NCBI GenBank assembly: GCA_963457665.1
Contig: OY735215.1
Span: 26,310,597 to 26,374,596 of the forward strand
Origin: Thysanoteuthis rhombus
Taxonomy: Eukaryota > Mollusca > Cephalopoda > Oegopsida > Thysanoteuthidae
Direction of reading: 5' to 3'
DNA length: 64,000 bases
The notes under the pieces were generated by a model. The model ran no database searches and was not told the origin of the DNA. It was given only the letters and a program-made list of their open reading frames with translations. Numbering within the stretch: position 1 is the stretch's first letter; each line of letters begins with the position of its first letter. Positions 1 through 13,262 of this stretch are shown here, piece after piece. Made by a program: the position numbers and the translations under genes.

Positions 1-2280
1 ATTAATACTCATTTTTAGTTATCTAAGGTCAGTATTATATACAGTTCAAGTCATGAGTATTCTCTTAACTCTCAGAAAATGATTAGATTGATCATATAGC
101 CATGAATGATATAAGTAAAATTAATACATGTTACGTCATGATTAGGGTTTTAAATTATGTTGACTATATCTTCATTTCAACTTCAGCCATGCCACATTTT
201 GCAATTGAGTTAATGGCAAGATATATCTCAAAATATTTCAAAGATGTTTTTTCATTTACTAGATCAGATGCTATTAAATTATAATACTTAAAAACTTTTG
301 TGATAAGGTAATCATGACTGTTTCTAAAATGAATTGTCAGAATCACCAAAGATGTATTATTGAAAGTGATCAATTTGATCAACGATGTAGGTTATTATTT
401 GTAGGCAAATGTCTTCAGAATTCCTTTGGATATTACTTGCCTACTTAATTGATTCATTTTATTTGACAATTTTGCGAAGAATAAATCAAGAAAATGAAAT
501 GCTTAAAACAGTTCAGAGAGGTTTGAAGACATTTTTTGCAACAATCTGATAAAAACCTAGATGGAAGAGACATCTAGCTCTAACACCAAGTAGAATTTCT
601 TCACCTTTTATCTAGTTGTGGCTGCCTATTTATATATTCTCTAGATCGGTGGCCTTCAAATTTTAACTACATGGGACAACCTTTTCAATAATTGAATTTT
701 CTAGGGACTATATTTACATATGTATGCGAATTGGGCTTTGTTTATGGAATTAACCACATGTACATAAACCTAAATAAAAAATACATGCTCGACTTGAAAA
801 GTAAGAAGGAAGTTTAGTGAAGAAAAATAGACGTGACTACTGACTGAACACTGTCCATGTCACAAAAAAAAACGAAGATGTTTTTAATTTAAATGTAGCA
901 ATTAAAAATAAGTATTTGGAATTCAATTAAGAGTCATAGTGTGTTAAGAACATGTAAAAGTGAAAGAATAGTTTATGTAATGAAGAATTATTCTGCATAA
1001 AATGTCAGTTTGTTTTGCAGAACCCCTACAGTTCCTCTGTTTGGATACCACTGCTCTAGTCACAGCTAAAAACATTAACAACCTTTGGGGCTATATCGAA
1101 ACAAGACTTTATGAGTACACTTGATATTTTGACTGTAAAAACTACTTAAAAATGTTTAAATGATGTACCTATTTACTAAAGCTTTCTGTTATTGGTAGTT
1201 ACTTCAAATTAGTCTTTGTTGTGTTTTCAAAAAAAAAAATTAATTTAAGAAAGAAATATGAAGATAAATAGATTAATTGAAAGAAACTTTCTATATTTAA
1301 ATCTCTGAATGGATAATTTTTCTTTTTAAAGATATTTTATTCTTTTCAGAACATCACACATCCAGTTGTTAATAAGATAACTTTTGATTTTTGACTGAAC
1401 TAAAAATATTTGGATATCCAATTACTTTTAAAAGCAAGAACAAGCCTATCCTGAATTTCTTATGTCTGGCAGCACAAATTTCCTCAATCAGTGACAATAA
1501 CAAGGGTTACAACTTAAGCTATTTCGGAGCTAAATGTAGTGTTTTTATGGCTGTAATGAATCAAACCAATTCTTCACTTCCCAGCAAGGATTTTAGCAAT
1601 ATGCATAAGCATATACTGTATGTATACATGTTTTTATGCTGCAGAATCTAAGCTTGAGGGATGAAATCCAGATGCTTGCATTGTGCATTGCATATGTAGA
1701 TATTTTTATAAGTTGAACATGATAAATACTTTGGGTGCACAAATTATATCATTTCAATCTGGTAAGTATGCTTTTTAGGCAAGAAAATCGGGTAAAAGAA
1801 ATAAAAAAAACATTTTCATGATTCCTATATTAAATTCTTTTGATTCATTAAACAAAAAATATGCTCCAAAATAAAACATTGGGTGGGAAAAAATGTTTAA
1901 TTGTTCTCGAAAGAAGTTAATAATTCATAATCCAAGAACAAGGGAACTTTTGAGTGTGTTTCTTTGGAATAAAATAAAATGCAATTTTTTTTTTTCACTT
2001 GGAGATAGAACTATTAGGAAAAGGTGAGAAGATCTGATCAGGCGTTAGCTTGAATGATGTGTCTTCTGTCCTCCTCTTTGCTGGCACTTAGTAAAAGTGA
2101 TCTAGCCGCTGTTGGCGCTTGTATGTTCATCCATCACCTGTTGTGTCAAGCAATATCTCTTCATCGTCAGCAAGAAGATCAATTATCGGAGAGTGGTCAA
2201 CAGATTACACAACTAACCACTTGCTCACCCTCTATTCGAGTTTTTGGTGTAGAGAGCTAGGGTGATAGTGGATGTCCTTT
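1..2280. other. Non-coding AT-rich stretch, nothing recognised
   Basis: No ORF here has protein-like composition. The short open frames (for example 1391-1651 and 2054-2260) are low in complexity and lack family motifs. Only short A/T homopolymers are visible. I see no tRNA-like boxes or transposon ends. Confidence 0.6.
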
Positions 2281-2327
2281 CTTTTTTTTTTTTCATTTCA
2301 TACATGATACAACGGTAAATAGGACGC

Positions 2328-2328
2328 G

Positions 2329-2386
<58 letters not shown>

Positions 2387-2486
2387 ACTGTGCGCACATA
2401 TAGCTATCTATAACCATGTAAAATACACTCTCTTTAACTCTATTCATACAGACATTCCCAGTATGTCTGTACATGTACAAAAATAC

Positions 2487-2570
<84 letters not shown>
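2328..2570. repeat. (CA)n and (CT)n microsatellites
   Basis: A (CA)n run, broken once by a T, spans about 2328-2383. A nearly pure (TC)n run of about 80 bases spans 2491-2570. The arginine/glutamate, serine/leucine and cysteine/valine open frames here are simple-repeat translations, not genes. Confidence 0.95.
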
Positions 2571-2571
<1 letters not shown>

Positions 2572-3960
2572 ACACTCTCACATATTCTGGGGCAGGTGGT
2601 ACTAACAAAATTGCATTCATGTGCACGCATATTCTGTTTTGCATTCTTTCTTATTCACAAGTACACACACATACACAAATATATGCACACACATTATATT
2701 ATGAATAACAGTGCTTAAATTCATTGACACATGCTGTAAATACCGGACTATAAGATTAATGGTTTACAAGGATACTTGGAGGACTATCACTCACTGCAAC
2801 TCATCCGAGCCTCACAACTGTCCATATGAAGCTCCATTAATGGCCCCCTAGTCATAATACCAGCACGTTTGATGCACTGTGCTACCTGCAAAGTTTTTGA
2901 AAAAAAAAAATTTAAATGTCCATATTAAATAATGTGTATTGTCCTTCCCCAACAGCATCATGCACACACACATTTTCGTGACTAAATAAGCCCTCCCCAC
3001 TCCTATACATATACACACTGATGTATTAACTACTGACCCAATCACTTGAGCTGACAACCCAATCACCACCTGGGCATTGTGAGTAGTGTCCATTACAGCT
3101 CAACATGCTGGGGTCACTTACAAAAGGTTTATTATTACTGGGAAGGACCATTTGTTCATGACTACCTGTTACTGTTTTGCTGCTGCTGCTGCTACTGGTT
3201 ATAGAAGCTGCCACAACTCAACAATGGAACTACTTGATTAACATCAATAGTAAAAGTTAACTTCACAAATGGGGACAAGAGAGAAAGGAAACTGGGTTGT
3301 TGGTGGCAGTCTACACTTTTCTGGAACTTGATTCTGAGACTGCTCAAAACAGTGGGAAATTGCTTGTGAGCGAAAAAAAAGCATAAAAGTGATCACATTG
3401 TTGCTCAGGATTTTTTTGTAAGTATTTTTATCCATTTCTTTGGATTTTTGTAAATGTTTTATTTATCATTCATCTATAGAAACTATCATTTTTTTTATTT
3501 ATTAGTTTAACAAGGATTATAATTTTTCAAATGTTGGAAATCATCTGTTTCATGATATAGCTGTAATTTATACTTGTAAAAAAAAATCATGGAATTTTTA
3601 TGAAAATTCCTTTGTATATTTTAGTATGTGTGAATATATTTGTAAATATTCCTTTTACTTTTGAAATCTACATGGATAAACCAGTAGTGCTAAAGGTACA
3701 TGCAGGTGTATTTATACATGATTGGGGCTTATACCTGCACACGTGATATGTATGTATATATATTTATTTACACATAAACATTTCAAGTCACATTCTATGT
3801 TTGGTTTGAAATGAAAGTTTTCGTACTTGACAGTCAACTTTCATGCATTGATTTCCAGCACTCAGAGATTTCTCAAAATACCTTGTCAATCAGGCAATCT
3901 TGAGACTAAAATCTTATTTACATATATGTGCATATGTATGTGTGCATGCTTAAATGTGCA
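2571..3960. other. Non-coding stretch, no gene seen
   Basis: CA-rich flank sequence, a short CTG run near 3180-3195 (read as a serine run on the minus strand) and AT-rich DNA. No splice-bounded coding exon or transposon motif was found. Confidence 0.5.
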
Positions 3961-3967
3961 TGTGTGT

Positions 3968-3968
<1 letters not shown>

Positions 3969-4020
<52 letters not shown>

Positions 4021-4250
4021 CATGAATAAATAAATGTATATATTTATATAGAAATGTATACATACATAAACACATGCGCACATGTACACACACACACATA
4101 TACATATATGTGGGATATTTATAAAGACATTTACGTAAGAAATTTATTTTGTGTATGTACATAAACACATGCACACATGTATACACACATATATATATAC
4201 GTATATATGTGGGATAATTGCAAACACATTTACGTAAGAACTTTATTTAT
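3969..4250. repeat. (TA)n tract and a roughly 95-bp tandem duplication
   Basis: A (TA)n run at 3971-4016 is followed by two diverged copies of a unit of roughly 95 bases. The unit starts near ACATAAACACATGC (about 4065 and 4161), contains ATATGTGGGATA and ends near TTTACGTAAGAA (about 4131 and 4230). The second copy runs into the tail of the SINE that follows. Confidence 0.75.
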
Positions 4251-4412
4251 CCTGGCTTTGTTTTTATTTGGTGGCAAAACGTGCGGCCTTGAATAGGTGA
4301 ACAAATTTTGGAAAAAAAGAGCACTGTGCAGGGATCGAAGCCGCATCCATCTTGGAAGCAGCCTTTTACCCAGACTCTGCTCTTACCGTTTGAGCTAACA
4401 ATAGATATGCAT
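4225..4412 (-). mobile_element. tRNA-derived SINE, copy 1
   Basis: Read on the minus strand, the right part begins with a box-A-like TTAGCTCAAACGGTAAGAGC, followed about 45 bases later by a box-B-like GGCTTCGATCCC. This is the internal RNA polymerase III promoter of a tRNA-derived SINE. The tRNA body is degenerate and does not fold as a real tRNA. The tail toward 4230 contains TTTACGTAAGAA, and an equivalent head is found at 4735-4905. tRNA-headed SINEs are common in cephalopods. The exact family name is not assigned. Confidence 0.7.
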
Positions 4413-4484
4413 ACATACTTATGTATTTATATACATTTGTATATATTGATGCAGATACATAAATGTGCATATATAGATACGTAT

Positions 4485-4535
4485 ATACACACACACACAG
4501 ACACACACACAGACACACACACATATATATATATA

Positions 4536-4570
<35 letters not shown>
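4485..4570. repeat. (CA)n and (TA)n microsatellite
   Basis: A CA-rich run with CAGACA interruptions is followed by (TA)n to about 4569. It lies between the two SINE copies. The open frames across it are simple-repeat artefacts. Confidence 0.95.
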
Positions 4571-4734
4571 CGGTATTTACGCAGCAACTTATCTTTGCTT
4601 GGTACACTTATATCACTCATTTCTTTATTTATATACAATTTAGGTATAAGTATTTTATATGCGTTGTTCCCTATACTGACTGTACGAAATATCAGTAAAT
4701 GGACAATTTATATCTGACAGAATGTGATAATCAT

Positions 4735-4905
4735 GTAGACATTATAAACTTATCTTTGCTCAGTGCCAATTTTACTTGATAGTACAAGTGGCATTGGATC
4801 ATGTAAATAGATAGTGTTATGCAAGGATCGAACCCACATTCATCAAGGAAGTAGTCTTATATGCAGACTCTGTACTTATGATCTGAGCTAACACCACTCT
4901 CATGG
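4735..4905 (-). mobile_element. tRNA-derived SINE, copy 2
   Basis: The minus strand reads a box-A-like TTAGCTCAGATCATAAGTAC and a box-B-like GGGTTCGATCCTTGC, separated by an insert similar in length and wording to the 4225-4412 element (shared forms of 'tctgcatataagactacttcc'). Same family and orientation as copy 1. The box B is close to consensus, but the acceptor-stem pairing of a functional tRNA is absent. Confidence 0.75.
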
Positions 4906-5454
4906 AAACGCAGGAGTCCAATCGCACATATTACTCATTTCTATTTACGATCGTTGGTATAATTATCTCATATATGTATATATTTGAAATGATCTCCTGT
5001 TGATAGACGGTGAATGTATCATATCCATTTCTGTAAAATAATTAAATTGTCCATGTTGAGAAACAGATATAGCAGATATGGACAGTGAATGAACAATTTG
5101 AAAATTTTGACATACAGCAGTTATTTGGGCTTTTGCCTCACCAGCAGTGAATGGTAAGAACAACACTACGTTAAAGCAGCTACCAATCAGTTGCAACTTT
5201 GATTCCTGCAGCAGCCCATTTTCTTTAATTGTTCATTCAATTTACACTGTCTGAGCCAAATGATACGTTCATTGCCTATCAACAGGAGGTCATTTAAAAT
5301 AGAGTTTCAAAGTAATATAATGCATTTATGATTATTTCTGTCGAATTATATATCCATTTCTGAATGTATATGCGAATATATATATGTGTGTGTATGTATA
5401 CCGTATATCCAACACCACACTATAAGACTGTCTGTATTGAGCATTGATAGACAG

Positions 5455-5827
5455 ACTCCTACTCATAGTACATACATAGAAGAGCTTTATACACAAGCTT
5501 GAGCAATCTAACAGCTCTGTTATACTTTCAACCCTGCATGACCCTGGTTACAGGGCCTTCTACTAGAATGCCTGTCTCCGTGCAAAGGTCACTGAGACCT
5601 GCATCCAGGAATCTTTTACCTATGATAGCAGATTGCATATTTAAATGGAAGGTGCCCATCTGAATAATTATGCCATTGAATTTCTGCTTCCAAATAATTT
5701 CTGCAGCCTTGGCAAACAGAGCCTGATCAAAGACGTACAATATTTTTTCAAGATGTAGGGATTGCACGAGGGAGAGTATTTGCTCCAAAATGCCTTGAGG
5801 AAGACAGAGCAACAGTGCTAGTAGCAA
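5455..5827 (-). pseudogene. Fragment of unidentified TE-like ORF
   Basis: An open minus-strand frame of about 100 codons (5528-5827) reads as a protein with FDQALFAKAAEIIW, then GTFHLNMQSAIIGKRFLDAG and GLSDLCTETGILVEG. After one in-frame stop it continues with KYNRAVRLLKLVYKALL to about 5455. I recall closely similar wording from multi-copy hypothetical proteins in mollusc and cnidarian genomes, so this is probably the decayed coding part of a repeated element. I cannot name the enzyme class. The N-terminal boundary is unclear, and the stop and truncation argue against a live gene. Confidence 0.5.
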
Positions 5828-6002
5828 TGATTATTGTCACCAAGCTAGATGGTGCCCATTGCAGGTTTCTTGTTCAGATTTTTTGTTTATCAAAGAGGAA
5901 AACTTTAGAGGTACTATCGAACTGAAATAGCTTTTGTTGCAATTAGTATGAGGTCAAGTTACATTATTACTGAATTTATTGAATTAACCGCACTAATCAA
6001 GG

Positions 6003-6010
6003 TATATCTA

Positions 6011-6078
<68 letters not shown>
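6003..6078. repeat. (TATC)n and (TA)n microsatellite
   Basis: About ten TATC units run directly into (TA)n. No coding meaning. Confidence 0.95.
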
Positions 6079-6082
<4 letters not shown>

Positions 6083-6357
6083 TGAACAATTGGGAATGAG
6101 ACAGACTCAGGAGTATGGACACTTTATTCGTTAATTAATTCATTCATAAATGAATTAATCAGTATGATATATTCCCATCTCCAGTAGCATGTGTGTACCT
6201 CTTAGTGGTTAAAAGATTTCCATAGGAAACAAATTTAATATCAGACGTTTGGCTTGGGAAGCAAAAATGGAAATCAAGAGTGAAGATTCCCTGTTGGTCA
6301 TAATGGTGAGTTTGGACTCTATTCTGTCTGTGGAGAAATCCTTGTTTTGTGTAATGC

Positions 6358-6360
<3 letters not shown>

Positions 6361-6417
<57 letters not shown>
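6361..6417. repeat. (TA)n microsatellite
   Basis: A pure alternating TA run of about 57 bases. The tyrosine/isoleucine open frame on the minus strand here is an artefact of the repeat. Confidence 0.95.
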
Positions 6418-6419
<2 letters not shown>

Positions 6420-6429
6420 TGATATCCCA

Positions 6430-9400
6430 CAATATTAATATATACGTATACATATTTGTTGAGTGGATGTGCGGTGATCCGACAGAATGTTGATGAAAAT
6501 GACAATTAGAAGGTGAAGAGAAAAAAATTTAAGAGGAAAGCAGGTGTTACATCTCGAAAATTTTCATTATCACATTAGCATCTTTCAATGCATTTTGATG
6601 GATGCCAACCATCTTTTTCAGAAAAACTTGCACTGGTGCAGAGAAAACTGTAAGCCGTTTACATGTCTGAGATTTGAGGAAAGAAATAGGGATATATTTC
6701 TGTGTTGAGGGTTGTTTTGTGGGAGTTAGAGATGAGGTGTCTATATCTGTGTAGGCGAGAATAAAATTTAGTCTGAAACAAGAAGGGTCAGGGGATTTGT
6801 ATCTGCGACTGTAAATATTGGGCTCATCTGAGATAAGAAGGTATAGTGAGAGGAGAAGTCAGGATGAAAATGGTCAGTTTTCAGGAAAAGTTTATTTGGC
6901 TTGTTTGTGTTGTTTTTAATTTTTTTGGTTGATGGTGGGTGCAATTTCTTTTTCTTTTCTTAAAAAGGTGGTTTGTATATGCTTATATTATATCTTCAAT
7001 GGTATGTTGGGTGTTAACTAATTCCCTGTATGTTAATGCTATAATGTGCTGTTTTCATGTGATTCTGTTTCAAAATCAATGCATTCAAAGGGTTTGCAAT
7101 CTGGAAGTGTTCATACATCTGTGTTATCATATTGCATTGGGATATAAGGGCTGTTTGATAAATCAGCATGACGAGGAGTCATGTATATTTTTGATGTGAT
7201 GATAAAATTGGATACAGTTAGGAGAAAGAGAGTCTGGAGGACTCACCCAATAAATGATTCCTTCTGCAAATCACTTACTAAAGCAATGACCCTCTTTTTT
7301 TTCTTTTAGTCACTCACATTGCATTCCTTTGACATATCAAAATTTCAATGTAATAACCATTGTTATGACAACAGACTATCACATTTTTGATACAACCCCT
7401 ATTATGTATTTGTAGCTTTTGATATCATTTCACATGAACGAATCCATCATAACTTTGAGGTTATAACATGACTCATTATAACATATATAGCTTTTATATG
7501 GATTGATAAGAGGTTACTTATTTTCATTGAAAAGTTATAAAAAGAAATTTTGCTCTTGATGAGATATTCTAGTTTATTCACTCCACTACTTACCTACAAA
7601 GGTTATATAGAATGAAGCACAATTATTCAGTTGTGGAAAAGGTATATCTTGACTTTTTATTGATACAGGTTTTAAATTTTACATTTTTTTCACAGCTGTC
7701 CATCATGTCTAACCATAGAATTCTTCTAGGTTTAAAGTCAATTATCTGGAATAACTGTTTCGAATTCAGTTCTTGCTGTCTTTTGAAAATAATTTCCTAC
7801 ATTTCTTTCCCTCTAAAATTTTCTCATAAGTCATAAGTATCTGTATATGTATAAGTGAAAGGTGTCACAGTGTTTGTCATGCTATAGAAACCTCATAAAC
7901 ATAGGTGTGGCCCAAACAAATTTGGCATTCATACTCGATAGACCTACGGGAAGCTTTTTAGCAGGGTATTTTTTGGCACCCCTCCCTCCAATGAGTTTTA
8001 GGAGTGGTGGTCAATAGTCAATGAAATTTGATACTAAATGGATACATATTTTGAGAATTTTCTTCAATGACATTATATGATGTTAAAAAGAACATTAGAT
8101 AATTTTAATTTTTGAATCAATTCTTATGATAAGAAAAGAGGTGACGTAGAAAGCATTCATATTTCAAAAAGCTTCTCTAAATTTTTTAATAATTTTAAAT
8201 TATTCAAGTTTTTAAACAGTTAGAGAATTACCTAAGTGCCTTTTTTTTTACAGCCAAAACAACTACGGTATTTTGAAGTTTTGATCATGTTTGTTTTCTT
8301 TAAAATTGCTAATAAAACTAAATAAACAGTACTAATCCCTGTCAATATATATGTTTTGTGAAAAAAGCCAAGTTTTAGGACCTCTCATGCACTTTTTCAA
8401 GGCCTTCTCCTCAATCATTTTTGCTCCCTCCCCCAAAGTGTTTCATTTGTTAGTTATACATTTTATTTGTTTTACCATGCTATGATAAGTTTTGTAGATG
8501 ATTAATTCTATTTTTTACAGCATTTACAGGGTGATTAATGGGCTAAGGAAGGAATGATTGAGTTTTCACCTCTCACCAGGAGAAAATTATGTAAAGAGAA
8601 ATGAATAATTGATTTAAGGAGGAAAAAAACAGGTGAACAGGAGAATAATGTCAAAAACAGAGACTAGAGAAATGATTCTGATGATGAATGAATAATTCTG
8701 GATGAAGCTAAAAATGATAATTTTTTTCAAGTATTAAACAAAAGATAGGCAGATCCAAGCATGCCATAAATAGTTATGGATTGACAGATAGATATATAGA
8801 TAGTTAGATAGATGTCAGGTTTGTAAAAAAGTTTCCAGCAAAAAAACGTCTTTACAACTCTGTATTCGACTTTTAAGAAAAATTAATACGTCTTTTTTTG
8901 TATTAATATGCTTATTAAACTGAATCTTCATGCTACAAACTTGCATGTGTGAACAAGAAAAATCCCCTGATTATGGGTAAGACAGCAGGACATAGTCGGC
9001 TCCTTAGCCTGGTAAGGCAATTATAATGCTACAAGCTCAAAGTAAAGTGATATGAGATAGTGTCTTTTTATTCATTACATATTCAATGCTGCATAGATGG
9101 GTCATTTAGCAAGTGATTATATATACAAAGGTTAATCAATAAGTCCAATGTTGAAAAATAAATATTTGTTGTGTAAAATAAATGCTTTTTTCATCATTAT
9201 GCTACAGACTTATTGAAGTACCTACATATGTATGCATGTATATCAGTATAAGTTGATGCTGTTGGTAGCTCATTGTACTAAATTCCAGTCCAGACTAGTG
9301 TTTTTACTTTTGCACTTATCTTATTGTATGAAAGCCATAGTCACATTTTTGTTTGTTTGTTTGTTCATTGGTTGGTTGGTTTCTATCATGCTAAAGCAAT

Positions 9401-10450
9401 CAGTTAAATAAAATTAATGAAACCTTGCCGTGATTCGGATGTCCAACATAGAGGTAGGCAGGCAAGTAGCTTATCTGTTAGGCCAACTTTACGCTGCTTG
9501 AATATTGGGTGAAATTAAGTTGAGAATTAGCAACGGACTAAGCAAGCGCAACTCAAATAGCTGCAGCTGATTACAGCTTTAGTTGATTGCCTGCCTTGCA
9601 TGCCTCCTGTTTTGTTTCATAGAACTAATAATCATAGTTATAATATCACATGTTTTGAGTACAGAATTCACACCTAAGGAGGAAATGTTTTGGCTTTAAA
9701 TTTTGTTTCTCTTCTCTTAGGTGAGTTTGCTGCATTTGCTTTTTCATTGTATAGATAACTTGATTGATTCAGCTTATGATTTTTTTGCAGATATCCACAC
9801 ACTAATAAAGGGAACAGTAGTACAAAATAGCTAAAAAAAAGTTGTTTAACTAAATATTATGATACTTCGCACTTTACCACTTTGTTGATAACTTTATGAA
9901 ATTCAACATGTATACAATTGCACAACATTGAAGTAATGAAACAAAATGAGGAATGGCACAATTTATTTACTCAAAAGTAATACTCACAATGGAAAGAAGC
10001 ATTTTTTTTTTTGAAGAAGCTGTTTCAATAATCAAATGACATTCAGATGATATGGTCCAATACATAATGAAAATTATTCCATCCGTAAAAAGTGAGTTAC
10101 AACTTGTTTTTTAATTTTATTCATATCTTCGGGATAATGAGGATTTTTTAACAGATATACAGCATATCTCATCTTATGCGACCTTCTCTTAAATCCCCAA
10201 AGAAACAATTGAAAATCCTGTGAGTGATCTCCCAGGGTGACACATTATCTTCTTTTACTAAATATCAACATTTTTATTGATATCTTCAAAAACACATTCA
10301 AATTTCCACTTTTACAAATACTTTTTCTTTAGAATGAATTATAGCTGATTTAGTTGTGGATAATAGAGTTGTGTATTATCATTGCTTTAAGAAGAAGTAG
10401 AAGGTACAACTATGCTGTACATAGAACTTTTAAGGTTTCTTTCTTCTTGT
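6430..10450. other. Non-coding stretch with few short repeats
   Basis: No supported gene. Small items only: a TAGA-rich patch at 8780-8815, a TTTG/GGTT run near 9345-9382, a short pair of inverted arms (GGCAGGCAA near 9458 and TTGCCTGCC near 9588) and the small inverted-end element at 9130-9222, listed separately. The longest open frames (6939-7199, 7612-7836) are hydrophobic and AT-driven, with no family signal. Confidence 0.5.
9133..9222. mobile_element. Short MITE-like element, copy 1
   Basis: It begins TCAATAAGTC and ends GACTTATTGA, a 10-base inverted pair around a core containing AAATAAATGCTTTTTTCATC. The right half (core plus ATTATGCTACAGACTTATTG) recurs at 36255-36302, where the terminal inversion is longer. 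This suggests a small non-autonomous element, here about 90 bp and possibly internally deleted. Confidence 0.5.
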
Positions 10451-10451
10451 G

Positions 10452-10454
<3 letters not shown>

Positions 10455-10533
<79 letters not shown>
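10455..10533. repeat. (TA)n(TG)n microsatellite
   Basis: About 66 bases of alternating TA followed by a short TG run. The open frame 10354-10542 that spans it is not a gene. Confidence 0.95.
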
Positions 10534-10534
<1 letters not shown>

Positions 10535-11224
10535 AATTATAAATTACATTATAACATATAAAAACTTATATGAAATTATCTCCCGTCGTCACATGGTTAA
10601 TGTATCACTCAGCTAGGACAACGTAAATAGAATAAACAATTAAATAAAATAGGGCTGTCATTCTTTATTAAATGTAATTGCTTCATCTGGGAATAGAGGG
10701 CTTCTCAAGAGCCTCAGAGTAAAAAGTGGTTTGAGAAAATGGAACAATATAAAAGGGTATTGGAGTATGGATAAAGAAATTGGGTTCTATTATTGTATAT
10801 CAATGAATGGATTTTGTGGAGGTGGCTTCCTTTGGAAAGGGATGTCCTTTTAATTGATAAGGCTGTCCTGGTGTATCTATGGAATGTCTGGAGAAAGGAA
10901 ACAAGGGTGTTGTGATGATGTGGTTGGTACTGGTGTACAGAGGGTTAAAGGTTTAGGGAAATAAGAAGATGGTGGGTTATTAAAGGGCTCTACAAAAATG
11001 TATATATTACAGACAAAAAGGTTGAAAATCATACCTGTGAAGCATGTTTAACCAGCATCAAAGATGTTGCTGTCATTGATATGAGGTGGTATTCAATGTT
11101 GATTAAGGACTAATTTTGCTAAAGGTGAAGCTAATTGAGAGCAACTCGGCACTGAATGATTGTACTGCAAAAAATGTTAATTCAAGGTTGCCAGAGATAA
11201 TTTCTGTTCATTTAAAAAAAAATT

Positions 11225-11900
11225 TTTTCAAGTTTTTTGCCACAGTTTAGCACCTATGAAACTGAAATTAGGCATAGACGTACATCTTTTCATGGCAAAG
11301 GTCATGTGGAATGCAGGGTTGACATCTGAGGTCATTCAAGAGTTTCAGCCACAATTTTCCACTAAAGATGCTGAGATAGAGTGTATGGGTATATCTTCTC
11401 ACATTGACGGTAACAGACTAAACAAAGTTGACTTTGAAGTTAATTAAAAATCATTGGAGGTCATTCTGGTCTCCAAATCCTTGTCTTTTATAATAATTTT
11501 GCACCTATGTAAAAAATTTGGCATGGAGTAAATCTTTCCGTGGCAAAATTCAGGGGCAATATGATACTGACCTCAGAATTCATTTGAGATCATCTGAGGT
11601 CATTTTTGGTCATTTCTAGCCTATTTTCCAAGGTGTTAGCCATAATTCTGCATCTATAAAACTGTAATTTAGCAAAGAGGTATTTTCTTTCACTGCTTAA
11701 GTATTCAAAATGGGATTTTGACACTGGGGTCATTTGATGTCACCATATGTTATTTCTGGTCATTTCTAGCAAATTTTCCAAGTTGTTGCTCACTGTATTA
11801 CACTTAGGATGCCAAAATTTTGTATAGGAATATATATTTATAATTGTTACAGACTTTTGGTGTTGGAGGTCACTTGGGGCTATTTCTGGACATTGTAACA
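11225..11900. repeat. Diverged tandem repeat, about 190-bp unit
   Basis: Three to four diverged units, each carrying a version of 'ttttgcacctatgaaactg', then 'ggcatagaggtacatcttt', then 'cactgaggtcatttgaggtcatttctggtcat', then 'ttttccaagttgttgcc'. Anchors start near 11250, 11500, 11660 and 11805. The 63-codon open frame at 11256-11447 lies inside one unit and is not open in the others, so it is not treated as a gene. Confidence 0.75.
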
Positions 11901-12835
11901 AGGCAGGGCAATCACTCAAGATTGCTGGTCTTTACCTAAGTTCTCCATGCTTTCCCATGGACAGTACCCTATTGGTCATTCCAAGGAAACATTTATGTAT
12001 TGTATCCAGAAACCCTATCAAACCAGGTGACAATATTTTTTTTTGTGCAACAGAATATTTCTTCTATAGCAGCTACTTTTTCATGTGTTCATAGAGTTAA
12101 TAATCATTTTTTATTTGCTGTGTTGTATAAAATATCAAAGAATATATTTCTCCTGTTTTTTCATAGGTAGAGATCAATGAATTTGAGTAGGCATGTGTGC
12201 ATGCTTGTGGATATAAATGTGTATGTGTGTGTGTGAAACATTTGTACTAGTGTATATATTAACTTACATATGTTCATGATTATGTGTTTGTGAGTGTGTA
12301 TGCTTGCATGCCGGTGAAGATATAAACTTGTCAGGATTAGCAGCCCTAATTCTGTTCCAGCTTAATCGTAGTGGCAATGGGAAATATGCTGAGATGGATA
12401 ACCCTGCCTTCTTTTCCTACCTTTTTTAGTCTTGAAGTAAAAACACTAGATCATTATTAAAGAAGGGGCTCTAATCTATGAAGACAGTTGGTTTGCTCAA
12501 GGAGATTAGATCAACTAAGTGAAAGCCAGTGGAAAGGAAAACACACACACAAAAACTTTGCACATGAAATTTCATATAACCATGTACATAAACTTAGTCA
12601 TTGACACAGGAATAAACAGTTAATGCAAAAAGTATCCACTACATGGAAAAAAGTTTATTCTAACATGTACAGCTTCTAAATTGATGAAATATAGGCAAAA
12701 GATTAATATTAATACAATAAATACTAAAATCAAAAAGATATTGAAACAAGATTAAACACTGAAAAGTTAGGGACAAAAATCAGAAATAAGAAATGCGACA
12801 AATTTCCAATACATTCCAAAATAATATTTGATTTT

Positions 12836-13135
12836 GTAAGTCAGTACTGGATTAAAATCAAAGATGCAGAACTGGAGAAAGTAGACCACTACATCTGCCA
12901 AAAAAAAACTCAAATGGCGATGAGCTGGTAATGAATGGCAGACAACAGATGGGCATCGTAACTCGCAACATGGATCCCCAGACACCTAATGCACAAATGA
13001 GACCAGCAAAATACAAGATGGAGAGACAAACTATACAAAATCTAAAAGTATTGGCTCCGCAACGCCCATGATAGCGAGGTGTGGCAAATCCTGGGGAAGA
13101 TGGATATTAAATGACTGATGATAATGATGAGTAGA
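12836..13135 (+). mobile_element. RTE-type LINE 3' fragment, nested
   Basis: It contains 'aaagatgcagaactggagaaagtagaccac' wording, then a jump to 'gatgagctggtaatg..atggcagacaacagatggg', then 'aagtattggctccgcaacgcccatga', and ends in 'gactgatgataatgatgag'. The same blocks occur in the RTE copies at 21-22 kb and 45 kb, so this is a short, internally deleted 3' end. It lies just inside the left inverted repeat of the Tc1-like element, so it inserted after that element. Confidence 0.8.
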
Positions 13136-13262
13136 GGGTACTCTGCATTGGATCTATATTGTTCTGATTGGGGTTATCATCCTAGAACATTCACAACTGA
13201 TGTCATTTGATTGTATGTGACTTAACCATTTACAGCCAGTTTAGGACATTATAACTATTGCC

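Noticed and set aside
2298..2718. Open frames rich in Arg/Glu, Ser/Leu or Cys/Val on both strands
   Set aside because: They are translations of (CT)n and (CA)n microsatellites.
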